Source of the DNA: Albidovulum sediminis
GTDB lineage: Bacteria > Pseudomonadota > Alphaproteobacteria > Rhodobacterales > Rhodobacteraceae
Direction of reading: 5' to 3'
NCBI RefSeq assembly: GCF_025380365.1
Contig: NZ_JAOCQF010000001.1
Span: 186,001 to 250,000 of the forward strand
Length of the DNA stretch: 64,000 bases
A program made the position numbers and the translations under genes. This document shows positions 43,068 to 52,493 of the stretch, piece by piece. The first letter of the stretch is position 1. The number at the start of each line of letters is the position of its first letter. The notes below the pieces were generated by a model. The model did not search any database, had not been told where the DNA came from, and was given only the letters and a program-made list of their open reading frames with translations.

Positions 43068-44534
43068 ATGGGCGAAGAAGGCAATCAGGCGCCGTCGGGC
43101 AAGCGGGCGCTGTGGGCGGCGGTGGGGGCAGGGGGCGCGGCGGCGCTGGCGCTGATCTGGTTCCTGATGCTGCGCCCGGAAGAGGCGCCGCCCGCGCCGC
43201 TGGCCGATACGACCGCGACCGCCCCGGCGAGCGAGGACGCCGCAACCTCCGCCCCGACGCAGGCCGAGACGACACAGGCCGAGCCCGAACCCGCAACGGC
43301 AACCGCCGAACCCGCAACCGCCGAACCTGCCGCCGAACCCGCACCAGAGCCTGCGGCCGACGAAGCTGCGGCGCCCGAGGCCGCGGAGCCGGAGACGCCC
43401 GCCTTCGACACCGTGCGGGTGGAGGCTGACGGCGCGACCCTGATCGCCGGGCGCGCGGCGCCGGGCGCCACGGTCGCGATTCTTGCCGACGGGGCCGAGG
43501 TCGCGCGGGTCGAGGCCGATGCCGGCGGCAACTTCGCGACCTTCGTGACCCTGCCGCCTTCGGCCGATCCACAGGTTCTGACGCTGTCGGCCGAGGCGGG
43601 CGGGGCTGCCGTCGCCTCCGCCCAGAGCGTGATCGTGGCGCCCATTGCCGAGCCCGTGGCCGAGCCCGAGGTTGTGGCCGATGCCGGCAGCGATGCTGCC
43701 GCCGGGGCTGCGGCGGAACCCGAAGCCGCCGCCGAAGCCACGCAGGTCGCTGCCTCCGAACCGGCTGCGCAGCCCGAACCCGCCGAGGCGCCGGACGTCC
43801 TCGTGGTGGACGACGGCGGGGTGCGCAAGCTGACCGATGGCGCCCCCGTCGCCGATGTCACCATCGACACGATCAGCTACGACACCGAGGGCAATGTCGT
43901 CATCGCCGGCCGCGGTACAGCGGATAGTTTCGTGCGCCTCTACCTGGACAACAGGCCGGTGGCGATCGTTCAGGTGGGGCCGGGCGGGACCTGGAGCGCG
44001 GGGCTGGCCGATGTCGCACCCGCCGTCTACCGCCTGCGCGCCGACCAGATCGACGCGGGCGGCAAGGTGATGTCGCGCGTCGAAACGCCGTTCCAGCGCG
44101 AGGCGCCCGAGGCGGTGGTGGCAGCACTGGACAAGACGGTGCCGCAGGCGCCGGCAACCGAAGCGCCGGCCGTCGCGGAAGTCGCGGCAGCGGCGCCCGC
44201 GGCGGAACCGGCCGTGGATGCCGCCCCGGCAGAAGCGGCGCCCTCTGCACCGGCCGCCGAACCGGCGCCCGCCGCGACCGCGGGGGACACGACAGCGGCC
44301 GAGGTCGCGGCGGCGCCCGCACCGGCCGCGGACACCGCCGCCGCGCCGGGCAAGGTGACGGGCGCCCGCATCGTGACCGTCCAGCCGGGCTTCACGCTCT
44401 GGGGTATCGCCACCGAGAACTACGGCGACGGCTTTCTCTATGTCCGCGTCTACGAGGCGAACCGGGACCAGATCCGCGACCCGGACCTGATCTATCCGGG
44501 CCAGATCTTCACGGTGCCTTCGCCCGGGAACTAG
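43068..44534 (+). CDS. LysM-domain envelope protein, Ala/Pro/Glu-rich
   Basis: 488 aa. N-terminal TM anchor ([21 protein letters not shown]), then three low-complexity Ala/Pro/Glu linkers separating two Ig-like modules ([16 protein letters not shown] and [18 protein letters not shown]). The C-terminal LysM domain (~435-485) contains [18 protein letters not shown] and [13 protein letters not shown]. It is predicted to bind peptidoglycan. The ATG at 43068 follows GAAGGA. The last 26 nt overlap the ArsR gene tail-to-tail. Confidence 0.85.
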   Translation: MGEEGNQAPSGKRALWAAVGAGGAAALALIWFLMLRPEEAPPAPLADTTATAPASEDAATSAPTQAETTQAEPEPATATAEPATAEPAAEPAPEPAADEAAAPEAAEPETPAFDTVRVEADGATLIAGRAAPGATVAILADGAEVARVEADAGGNFATFVTLPPSADPQVLTLSAEAGGAAVASAQSVIVAPIAEPVAEPEVVADAGSDAAAGAAAEPEAAAEATQVAASEPAAQPEPAEAPDVLVVDDGGVRKLTDGAPVADVTIDTISYDTEGNVVIAGRGTADSFVRLYLDNRPVAIVQVGPGGTWSAGLADVAPAVYRLRADQIDAGGKVMSRVETPFQREAPEAVVAALDKTVPQAPATEAPAVAEVAAAAPAAEPAVDAAPAEAAPSAPAAEPAPAATAGDTTAAEVAAAPAPAADTAAAPGKVTGARIVTVQPGFTLWGIATENYGDGFLYVRVYEANRDQIRDPDLIYPGQIFTVPSPGN

Positions 44535-44850
44535 CGCCGGGCGCGCAGCAGGCCGAGACCTCGGGGTGCGATCGGCAGCAGTCGTTCAAGAGGTAGCCGA
44601 TGACGCGGCCCACCTGCGCCGTGTCGACGGCATAGAAGACATGGCGCGATTCGCGGCGGCCGGTGACAAGTCCCGCCATTTCCAGTTGCTGGAGGTGGAA
44701 CGACAGCCGCGAGGCGGAGATGCCGAGCGTCCCGGCGATGTCGCCGGCCGACATGCCCGCGGGCCCGCGGCCGATCAGCGCCCGGACAAGCTCCAGCCGG
44801 GTTTCATTGGCGAGCGCGGACAGGGCGGCGAGGACTCGACTCTGCTCCAT
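44509..44850 (-). CDS. ArsR/SmtB-type metalloregulator
   Basis: 113 aa winged-helix repressor. [18 protein letters not shown], recognition helix [19 protein letters not shown], wing [15 protein letters not shown]. The C terminus has two vicinal cysteine pairs (DCCRSH and ACCAPG), suggesting As/Sb or heavy-metal sensing. It is divergent from the Atm1-type exporter, with an inverted repeat directly upstream. The 3' end overlaps the LysM gene. Confidence 0.9.
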   Translation of the reverse strand: MEQSRVLAALSALANETRLELVRALIGRGPAGMSAGDIAGTLGISASRLSFHLQQLEMAGLVTGRRESRHVFYAVDTAQVGRVIGYLLNDCCRSHPEVSACCAPGASSRAKAP

Positions 44851-44851
44851 C

Positions 44852-44883
44852 TTTCAACTACTCATGAACTGTTGAAATGTTCA
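44852..44883. promoter_or_regulatory. ArsR-type operator between divergent genes
   Basis: Perfect 7-bp inverted repeat TTTCAAC-N12-GTTGAAA (44852-44858 with 44871-44877) overlapped by TGAAC-N9-GTTCA (44865-44869 with 44879-44883). It lies 1-33 nt upstream of the arsR ATG and 60 nt before the exporter ATG. Confidence 0.65.
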
Positions 44884-44942
44884 GCCCTTGTTAACCCATG
44901 CCCGCCCTGCGATCAAGCGGCGGGATCACAGCGGACGGAACC

Positions 44943-46856
44943 ATGACGGACAAGACCACCCGGAAAGGCAGCCACCTCAGGACCCTGCGCCGGGTCGCGC
45001 CCTACCTCTGGCCGAAGGGCGAATCCTGGGTGAAGCGGCGCGTGCTCCTGTCTCTGGTCGCGCTGATGGTGGCGCGCTTCGTGTCGGTGTCGACGCCCTT
45101 CTTCTACAAGGCCGCGGTCGACGCCCTAGGTGGCGAGGTGCGGGGCGATGCCTGGCTTCTGGCCGCCGGCGCGGTGGGCCTGACCGTCGCCTACGGTGTC
45201 GCAAGGCTGAGCGCGGTCGGCTTCAACGAACTGCGCGACGCGATCTTTGTGCGGGTGGGGCAGCGCGCGCTCAGGAAGCTTGCGCTCGAGACGTTCCGCC
45301 ACATCCACCGGCTGTCGATGCGCTATCACATCACCCGCAAGACCGGCGGGCTGTCGCGCATCATCGAGAGGGGCGTCAAGGGCGTCGACTTCCTCCTGCG
45401 CTTCATGCTGCTGTCGATCGGGCCGCTGATCCTGGAACTGTCACTGGTCACGATCATCTTCGCGCTGGTCTTCGACTGGCGTTATGCGGTCGTCGTGCTG
45501 GTGACCATCGCGCTTTACGTCACCTATACGTTCAAGGTCACCGAATGGCGGGTGAAGATCCGCCGCCAGATGAACGAACAGGACACCGACGCGAACCAGA
45601 AGGCGATCGATTCGCTCCTGAACTTCGAGACGGTGAAGTATTTCGGCGCCGAGGCGCGCGAGGCCGACCGCTACGATGCCGCGATGGAGGGGTATGAGCG
45701 CGCGGCGGTCAAGACCGGCCTGTCGCTCTCGGCGCTGAACTTCGGCCAGTCGCTGATCATCACCACCGGCCTTGTCATCGTCATGGTGATGGCCGCCTTG
45801 GGCGTGCAGGCGGGCGTGCTGACCGTGGGTGATTTCGTCATGGTCAACGCCTACATGATCCAGATCACCATGCCCTTGAACTTCCTCGGCACCGTCTACC
45901 GCGAGATCCGGCAGGCGCTGGTGGACATGGGCGAGATGTTCGACCTTCTCGGCCAGCCGGCCGAGATCATCGACAGGCCCGGCGCCCCCGACCTGAAGGT
46001 GACGGGCGGCGAGGTGGAACTGGACCGGGTCTCCTTCGCCTACGATGCCGCCCGGCCGATCCTGAAAGGCGTCAGCCTGAAGGTCGGCGCGGGGCAGACG
46101 GTCGCCATCGTCGGCCCCTCCGGCTCGGGCAAGTCGACCATCGGCCGGCTTCTCTTCCGCTTTTACGACGTCACGGGGGGCGCGCTCCGTATCGACGGGC
46201 AGGACGTGCGCGAGGTGACGCAGGACAGCCTGCACCGCCTGATCGGCGTGGTGCCGCAGGACACGGTCCTGTTCAACGACACGGTCCTTTACAACATCGC
46301 CTACGGGCGCCCCGACGCCAGCCGCGAGGAGCTGATCGCCGCGGCGAAGGCGGCGAAGATCCACGACTTCATCCTGTCCCTGCCCGATGGCTACGAGACC
46401 AAGGTGGGCGAACGCGGGCTGAAGCTGTCGGGCGGCGAAAAGCAGCGCGTCGGCATCGCCCGCACGATCCTGAAGAACCCGCCGATCCTGCTTCTGGACG
46501 AGGCGACATCGGCGCTCGACACCCAGACCGAACGCGACATCCAGGAAAGCCTGAAGGAGATGGGGCAGGGCCGCACCGTCATCACCATCGCGCACCGGCT
46601 GTCGACCATCGCCGATGCCGACTGCATCGTGGTGCTGGACCGGGGCGAGATCGTCGAGGAGGGCCGGCACGAGGATCTGCTGGCGCGCGGCGGGCGCTAT
46701 GCGGCGATGTGGGCGCGCCAGTCCGCCGACGAGGACGCGCCGCGCGGTCCCCGGCTCGTCGCGCTGGAAGAGGCCGCGGCGGCGGGCGAGGCGGATATCG
46801 ACAGCGGCGCAGACCTGCCGCCCGGCCGCAACTGGCGCTTCGCGCCCAAGGTCTGA
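44943..46856 (+). CDS. Atm1-type ABC exporter
   Basis: 637 aa half-transporter with six TM helices (~30-310) and a C-terminal ATPase. The ATM1 signature lies in the coupling region (NEQDTDANQKAIDSLLNFE and VKYFGAEARE). Walker A GPSGSGKST (~391), signature LSGGEKQR, Walker B LLLDEATSALD. Relatives export glutathione-based sulfur or metal conjugates. Control by the divergent ArsR protein would fit a metal-detoxification role. An in-frame ATG at 44898 is an alternative start. Confidence 0.9.
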   Translation: MTDKTTRKGSHLRTLRRVAPYLWPKGESWVKRRVLLSLVALMVARFVSVSTPFFYKAAVDALGGEVRGDAWLLAAGAVGLTVAYGVARLSAVGFNELRDAIFVRVGQRALRKLALETFRHIHRLSMRYHITRKTGGLSRIIERGVKGVDFLLRFMLLSIGPLILELSLVTIIFALVFDWRYAVVVLVTIALYVTYTFKVTEWRVKIRRQMNEQDTDANQKAIDSLLNFETVKYFGAEAREADRYDAAMEGYERAAVKTGLSLSALNFGQSLIITTGLVIVMVMAALGVQAGVLTVGDFVMVNAYMIQITMPLNFLGTVYREIRQALVDMGEMFDLLGQPAEIIDRPGAPDLKVTGGEVELDRVSFAYDAARPILKGVSLKVGAGQTVAIVGPSGSGKSTIGRLLFRFYDVTGGALRIDGQDVREVTQDSLHRLIGVVPQDTVLFNDTVLYNIAYGRPDASREELIAAAKAAKIHDFILSLPDGYETKVGERGLKLSGGEKQRVGIARTILKNPPILLLDEATSALDTQTERDIQESLKEMGQGRTVITIAHRLSTIADADCIVVLDRGEIVEEGRHEDLLARGGRYAAMWARQSADEDAPRGPRLVALEEAAAAGEADIDSGADLPPGRNWRFAPKV

Positions 46857-46867
46857 GCGGGGCCGGC

Positions 46868-49800
46868 CTACTCGGCCGCCCGGAGCGGCGGAGCCGGGAC
46901 CCTGTCCCCCGCGGCCGCTTCTGCTGCCGGGTCGCTGGGGGCAGAGGCGTCCACGTCGTCCCAGATCAGTTCCGGCCCGCGCACCCGGCGCGCGGCGCTG
47001 GCCAGCGCAAGGTCACGCGCGGCCATGCTGCCCGACCCCATCGACAGCGCCTTGAGCCGGCGCAGCGACCGGAAGGCGCCGGTCTCCACCCAGACGCGCA
47101 GCGCCAGGAGCGAGGGCGTCAGCACCAGCGTCAGCACAGTGGCGATGCCAAGGCCGAAGACCACGGCCGTCGCCAGCTGCTTCCACCAGAGCGCGGTGGG
47201 GCTGTCGACCGAATAGCCGCCACCCATGAAGTCGAGGCTGAGGCCGAACATCATCGGCGCAAGGCCCGCCATCGTGGTGATCGTGGTCAGCAGGACCGGG
47301 CGGATGCGCGCCTCGGCGGTGCGGGTGATTGCCTCGATCCGCGGCATGTACTGGCTGAATTCCTGGTAGGTGTCGATCAGCACGATGTTGTTGTTCACCA
47401 CGATGCCCGCCAGCGCGACGATGCCCGTCCCGGTCATGATGATGGAAAAGGTCTGGTCCATCACCAGCATGCCGATCAGCACGCCTGTCGTGGACAGGAC
47501 CACGGCAATCAGCACCAGCGCGGTGTTGTAGAACGAGTTGAACTGCGCCAGCAGGATCACGAACATGAGGCCGAGCGCCCCGGCGAATGCCTTCATCAGG
47601 AAGGCCTGGCTTTCGGCCTGCTCCTCCTGGTCGCCGGTCCATTGCCAGTCGACGCCCGCGGGCAGCGGCTTTTCCTCCTCGAGCCAGCGGGTGACAAGCG
47701 CGATGCGTTCGTTCGCGTTGATGGGCTGGCCCTCGGCGTTGGTCAGGCCATCCTCGACGCCGGCCTTCACGTCGAAGAACCGTTTCTGGTCGAAGCGGTC
47801 GATGCGGCCCAGCTTCGGCACCGGGTGGCGGCTGACGAAGTTCGCCAGCGGCACCAGACCCTCGGCGGTGCGGACCTTCATCGTGTCGAGGGTGGAAAGA
47901 TAGCGGTCCCCCTCGGGCAGGCGCACGCGGATCTCGATTTCCTCGTCCGAACTGTCCACCCGCATCGTGTCCAGAAGGATGCCGCGCGTCACCAGTTGCA
48001 CCATCCCCCCCACCGTCGCCACGTCGGCGCCGTAGCGGCCGGCCTTTTCGACGTCGACGTCGATCTGCCAGTCGATGCCGGGCAGGGGGCGGGTATCCTC
48101 TATCCCGGTCACGCCCTCAAGCGAGGCGAGCTTTGCCGTCACCGTTTCCACGGCGCTGTCAAGGGCGGCGAAATCGTCCCCGGTCAGGCGCAGATGCAGG
48201 GGTTTGCCCGAAGCCGGCCCGCGCGACTGGCTGAGCGATTCCACCCGGATTCCCGGGATCTGGCCCAGCCGCGCCACCAGCCGGTCAAGGACGAGGTCGC
48301 CGTCAAGCTCGGGGTTGTCCTTGCGCGTCTCCCAGCGCTGCATCTCCACCTGCACCTGTGCCACGGTGTCGAGGGGGGCCTGCGCGCCGCCGTTGTTCTG
48401 GTCAAGCCCGCCCGAGCCGGCAAAGGCGAAGACCGAATGGACGCCAGGCGTGTCGAGCACGATCGCCTCGGCCTCGGCCAGGATCGCGTCCTTTTCCTGA
48501 AGCGACAGGTTGCCGCGCGCGCGCAGGTAGATGATCGCCTGCTCGGTCTCGCTTTCGACGAAGAACTCCACCCCCCGCGAATGCTGGCCGTAGTAGCCGA
48601 AGACGGAGATGACGACGAAGACCACCCCGGCGATGGTCACGACCGGCATCACCGGGTTGCCGGCGATGAAATGGATCAGGTGGCCGAACGGCGTCCGGCG
48701 ATAGCCGGCGCGGATGGGCCGGCGCCGCGCCGGCGGGCGCGCCGCCTCGAGCGTGATCGAGCCCAGCATCGTGCCAACGATGAAGACGAGCGCGCCGGGC
48801 ACCGACTGGACAAGGCCGGCATCGGCCGGGCGCGTGCCCGACAGGTAACCGGGGTTCAGCGTCAGCATCGCGCCCGCGAAGATCGTGGCCATCGCCGGAA
48901 CGACCAGCGCCGCGCGCACCGCCCAGGGCAGGGGCTTCAGAAGGGCAGCCACCCGCTCCAGCTTGCGCGTCATCCGGCCCGCGACGCCGCCCATCACCGG
49001 CAGGTAGATCAGCGCCACGACGAGCGAGGCCGACAGCACGAAGATCAGCGTGACCGGCAGCATCCCCATGAACTCGCCGGGGATGCCGGGCCAGAACAGC
49101 ATGGGCAGGAAGGCACAGAGCGTCGTCGCGGTCGAGGAGACGACCGGCCAGAACATCCGCCGCGCGGCCTCGGTATAGGCGCGCATCGGCCCCTGGCCCT
49201 CGGAGATCCGCTTGTCGGCGTATTCGACAACGATGATCCCGCCGTCGACCAGCATCCCCACGGCAAGGATCAGGCCGAACATCACGATGTTGGAGATCGA
49301 GATGCCGAACAGCGCCAGCAGCGCGAAGGCCAGCAGGAACGAGGTCGGGATCGAGAAACCCACCAGCAGCGCCGAGCGGGAACCGAGTGTCGCCAGCACC
49401 ACGATCATCACCAGCGCGATCGCGGTCAGGACCGAGCCTTCCAGCTGGCTGACCATGGCGCCCACGGTCACCGACTGGTCGAGCGAGGTGCCAAGGTCGA
49501 CCGCCGCGCGCAATTCCGGCGGCCAGCTTTCGCGCGCCTCTTCGACCGTCTCGCGCACCAGGTTGGCGGTGTCGATGATGTTGTAGCCCTTGCGCTTCAC
49601 GACCTGCAGCGCCAGCGTCGTCTCGCCGTTGAAGCGCGCGGTGCCGGTCCGGTCCTCGAAGGTCAGGCGGATGTCGGCCAGATCGCCCAGTGTCACCACC
49701 CGGTCGCCATTCTTCTTCACCGGCAGGTCGTAGACGTCCTGCGGCGTGTCGAAGGACGAGGGGATCTTGACCGCGAAGGTGCCGGTGGCGCTGTCCACCT

Positions 49801-50449
49801 CGCCCGCCGCGATCAACTGGTTGTTGTTGCGCACGACGGAAATCAGCTCTCCGGCGGTGACGTTGTAGGCCTCGAGCCGGAGCGGGTCGATCACCACCTC
49901 GAGCATTTCGTCGCGCTGCCCGGCAAGGCCCGCCTCCAGCACCGGCTCCAGCGCCTCGAGCCGGTCCTGAAGGTCCTTGGCCAGCCTGATGAGCGTACGT
50001 TCCGGCACCTTGCCCGAAAGGTTCACGATGATGATCGGGAACTGGGAAAAGTTGATCTCGTTCAGCGTGTACTTGTCCGCGCCCGAAGGGAACTTCGCCT
50101 CGGCCGTGTTCATCGCGTCGCGCACGTCGGCGATGGTCTTGGTCTTGTCCCAGCCGAACTCGAACTCGAGCGCGACGCCGCCGTAGCCTTCGGCGGCGGT
50201 GCCGGTCATCTTCTTCAGCCCGTCCAGATCGGACAGTTCGGTTTCCATCACCCGGACCAGCAGCTTTTCGCTGTCGGCGGCCGAAATGCCGGGGAAGGGG
50301 ACCGAGATGAACAGCGCCGGGATCTCGATGTCCGGCTCGCCCTCCTTGGGCAGGCCGATATAGGCCACCAGTCCCGCCGCGATCGACATGGCGATGAAGG
50401 CAAGGACCATCCTTGCCCGCGCGGCGGCCCAGTCGACGATGCCGGTCAT
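46868..50449 (-). CDS. RND efflux permease, unusually long
   Basis: 1193 aa HAE-type resistance-nodulation-division inner-membrane pump. N-terminal TM1, repeated porter regions, MLVDGGIIVVEYAD in TM4, and the second-half TM block VNNNIVLIDTYQEF. Typical members have about 1040 residues; here about 100 extra lie between TM6 and TM7 (~500-595), with two additional hydrophobic stretches (AALVVPAMATIFAGAML and PGALVFIVGTMLGSI). It overlaps the adaptor gene by 4 nt. No outer-membrane TolC gene is adjacent. Confidence 0.93.
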   Translation of the reverse strand: MTGIVDWAAARARMVLAFIAMSIAAGLVAYIGLPKEGEPDIEIPALFISVPFPGISAADSEKLLVRVMETELSDLDGLKKMTGTAAEGYGGVALEFEFGWDKTKTIADVRDAMNTAEAKFPSGADKYTLNEINFSQFPIIIVNLSGKVPERTLIRLAKDLQDRLEALEPVLEAGLAGQRDEMLEVVIDPLRLEAYNVTAGELISVVRNNNQLIAAGEVDSATGTFAVKIPSSFDTPQDVYDLPVKKNGDRVVTLGDLADIRLTFEDRTGTARFNGETTLALQVVKRKGYNIIDTANLVRETVEEARESWPPELRAAVDLGTSLDQSVTVGAMVSQLEGSVLTAIALVMIVVLATLGSRSALLVGFSIPTSFLLAFALLALFGISISNIVMFGLILAVGMLVDGGIIVVEYADKRISEGQGPMRAYTEAARRMFWPVVSSTATTLCAFLPMLFWPGIPGEFMGMLPVTLIFVLSASLVVALIYLPVMGGVAGRMTRKLERVAALLKPLPWAVRAALVVPAMATIFAGAMLTLNPGYLSGTRPADAGLVQSVPGALVFIVGTMLGSITLEAARPPARRRPIRAGYRRTPFGHLIHFIAGNPVMPVVTIAGVVFVVISVFGYYGQHSRGVEFFVESETEQAIIYLRARGNLSLQEKDAILAEAEAIVLDTPGVHSVFAFAGSGGLDQNNGGAQAPLDTVAQVQVEMQRWETRKDNPELDGDLVLDRLVARLGQIPGIRVESLSQSRGPASGKPLHLRLTGDDFAALDSAVETVTAKLASLEGVTGIEDTRPLPGIDWQIDVDVEKAGRYGADVATVGGMVQLVTRGILLDTMRVDSSDEEIEIRVRLPEGDRYLSTLDTMKVRTAEGLVPLANFVSRHPVPKLGRIDRFDQKRFFDVKAGVEDGLTNAEGQPINANERIALVTRWLEEEKPLPAGVDWQWTGDQEEQAESQAFLMKAFAGALGLMFVILLAQFNSFYNTALVLIAVVLSTTGVLIGMLVMDQTFSIIMTGTGIVALAGIVVNNNIVLIDTYQEFSQYMPRIEAITRTAEARIRPVLLTTITTMAGLAPMMFGLSLDFMGGGYSVDSPTALWWKQLATAVVFGLGIATVLTLVLTPSLLALRVWVETGAFRSLRRLKALSMGSGSMAARDLALASAARRVRGPELIWDDVDASAPSDPAAEAAAGDRVPAPPLRAAE

Positions 50450-51549
50450 TCGGCCGCCTCGCGGAAGGTCGGCGCCACCGGCACGCCGTCGGTGACGTAT
50501 TCCTGCCCGCGCACGATGATGTCGGCGGTCGCTGGCAGGCCGGCGACATAGACGCCCTCGGCGCTGTCGCGGATGACCTCGACGGGGACGAAGACGGCCC
50601 TTGTCTGCGCGTCGATCATGCGCAGGCCCAGCCGGCCGCCGTCATCCAGCGTCAGGGCCGAGGCCGGCACCAGGTGGCCCTCGGTCCCCTCGGCGGCGAT
50701 CAGAATCTCCACCGTCTGCCCGTCGCGGATCGCAAGGTCGGGGTTGGCAACCTCGACCTCGACGCGGAAGGTGCGCGTCTCGGGGTCGGCCGCGCGCGAC
50801 AGGAAAGTGACCCGGCCCATGACCTCGCGCCCGGTCAGCAGACGCGCGCCTGCCACGGCGCCGGGGCGGATGCGGTCCACCTCGGTCTCGGGGACGAACC
50901 CCACGAGCTTGATCGGGTCAAGCGCGATCACCGTGGCGCAAAGCCCGCCCGCCGACAGGAGCGCGCCGGTTTCTGCCGCATCGGTTTCCAGAAGCCCGGC
51001 GAAGGGCGCGCTGACGCGGGTGCGCTCGATCTCCTTCCGCGCGGCCTCGACCCCGGCCTGCGCGGCCTGCAACGCCGCCGCCGCCCCCGCCGCCGCGGTT
51101 TCCGAGGCATAGCCCCCCGCCTGCAGCTTGGTGGCCGCATTGGCGCTGATCTCGGCCTCGGCCAGTCGTGCCTCGGCCTCGGCCAGCGCGGCGGGGCGGG
51201 TGCCCGCGTCGATCTCGCACAGAAGCGTGCCCGCCTCGACCACCGCGCCGCGGCGCAGGGGGGAGGAGATCACCGGGCCGGTGGTTTCCGCCCGCACCTC
51301 GACCTGACGCGCGGCCTCGGTCTGGCCGCGCAGGCGCACGCCGGTTTCGATCGGCCGGGCCAGCGAATGCAGCGCCACGACCCGCACCGCCTCGGCCGCG
51401 GCTTCGGCCTCGGGTGTCTCGGCGGCGACGGCGGCGGGGGCCGGTTCCACCTCGCGCCCGGCCAGCCCGAACAGACGGTCCCGCTCGAAGATCAGGAAGT
51501 AAAGCGCACCGCAGACCAGGGCGGCCGTGATGATCGGAAGAATGCGCAT
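50446..51549 (-). CDS. RND periplasmic adaptor (membrane fusion protein)
   Basis: 367 aa. N-terminal membrane anchor (LPIITAALVCGALYFLIF), lipoyl half-motifs around VRAETTGPVISSPLRRGAVVEAG and RVSAPFAGLLETDAAETGALL, an alanine-rich alpha-hairpin between them (LAEAEARLAEAEISANAAT), then the beta-barrel and membrane-proximal domains. First gene of the pump operon, coupled to the permease by an ATGA overlap. The ATG at 51549 follows GGGGA; an upstream in-frame start at 51576 is less likely. Confidence 0.92.
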   Translation of the reverse strand: MRILPIITAALVCGALYFLIFERDRLFGLAGREVEPAPAAVAAETPEAEAAAEAVRVVALHSLARPIETGVRLRGQTEAARQVEVRAETTGPVISSPLRRGAVVEAGTLLCEIDAGTRPAALAEAEARLAEAEISANAATKLQAGGYASETAAAGAAAALQAAQAGVEAARKEIERTRVSAPFAGLLETDAAETGALLSAGGLCATVIALDPIKLVGFVPETEVDRIRPGAVAGARLLTGREVMGRVTFLSRAADPETRTFRVEVEVANPDLAIRDGQTVEILIAAEGTEGHLVPASALTLDDGGRLGLRMIDAQTRAVFVPVEVIRDSAEGVYVAGLPATADIIVRGQEYVTDGVPVAPTFREAAE

Positions 51550-51645
51550 GTCGTCCCCTGCCCGAACGGGCGGCACTCAATCCGCGCGAGGATAGGACAC
51601 CCGCGCGAATTGGCAAGGTCCGTCGCGGGGCTGGCCGGCCGTTTT

Positions 51646-51689
51646 TGAACTGCACGGTTCAGAATACGGGCAGCCGCGGGCGCTTTCAA
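51646..51689 (-). promoter_or_regulatory. RND promoter with palindromic operator
   Basis: On the minus strand: -35 TTGAAA (51689-51684), 17-bp spacer, -10 TATTCT (51666-51661), with the inverted repeat TGAAC-N6-GTTCA (51646-51661) over the start site. The core AACxGxxCxGTT resembles TetR-family operators. No TetR gene is adjacent, so a regulator would act in trans. Confidence 0.5.
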
Positions 51690-51792
51690 GTGGCGACGAG
51701 GTCGGGGCGAAGGCTTGGCAAGCCCGTTCGCTTGCGTGTAAGACGGACAGCGAAAGACGCCCGCGCAGGGGCGCGGAACGGCGGAGACGGGC

Positions 51793-52449
51793 GTGAGCGA
51801 AACCGACAGCTTCATCGAGGAAGTGACCGAAGAGGTCCGCCGCGACCGCCTGTTCAAGCTGATGCGCAAATATGGCTGGATCGGCGTTCTCGCCGTCTTC
51901 CTGATCGTGGGCGGCGCAGCCTGGAACGAATGGCAGAAGGCCAGCGCGCGCGCCGAGGCCGAGGCCTTCGGCGATGCGATCCTGACCGCGCTTTCGGCGG
52001 ACGACCCGGCAGGGCGCACCGCGGCGCTGGCGGCGGTGCCCACCCCTGCCGAGGGGCAGGCCGCACTCCTGTCCTTCCTGGCCGCCGAGGAGTCGCTGGC
52101 CGCAGGCGACACGGGTGCGGCTGAGACAGCGCTGGCGGGCGTGGCGGCGGATGCGACGGCGCCCGAGCTTTACCGCCAGATGGCTCAACTCAAGCTTCTG
52201 ATCCTCAAGGGCCCGTCGATGAGCGCGGACGAGCGCGACCAGGGTCTGGCGGCGCTTGCCGCGCCGGGCGCGCCGTTCCGGCCGCTGGCGCTGGAACAGC
52301 AGGCGCTGGCGCTGGCCGGGGCCGGCAAGGCAGAAGAGGCGCGCGCGCTCTACGCGCAGATCATGCAGGAGGCGGGCGTGCCCGCGGGCCTGCGCCAGCG
52401 CGCGGCTCAGATGATCGTGGTGCTCGGCGGCGATCCCGCGGGGCAGTGA
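51793..52449 (+). CDS. TPR-like membrane protein (YfgM-like)
   Basis: 218 aa with GTG start. Cytoplasmic N terminus, TM segment (YGWIGVLAVFLIVGGAAW, ~26-43), then a tetratricopeptide_21-type periplasmic domain of Ala-rich helical pairs. Directly upstream of bamB and der, the same order as yfgM-bamB-der in gammaproteobacteria. YfgM there associates with the Sec translocon and chaperones. A possible promoter TTGGCA-N18-TAAGAC is at 51715-51744. Confidence 0.82.
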   Translation: MSETDSFIEEVTEEVRRDRLFKLMRKYGWIGVLAVFLIVGGAAWNEWQKASARAEAEAFGDAILTALSADDPAGRTAALAAVPTPAEGQAALLSFLAAEESLAAGDTGAAETALAGVAADATAPELYRQMAQLKLLILKGPSMSADERDQGLAALAAPGAPFRPLALEQQALALAGAGKAEEARALYAQIMQEAGVPAGLRQRAAQMIVVLGGDPAGQ

Positions 52450-52493
52450 CCATTCCGCGCGAAGCGGGGCGGAAACAGGAAAGGGCAGGGGCC

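Noticed and set aside
46709-50551. A 3.8-kb plus-strand open frame opposite the RND permease
   Set aside because: Antisense to an unambiguous RND pump; repetitive His/Arg/Asp/Gln content without domains.
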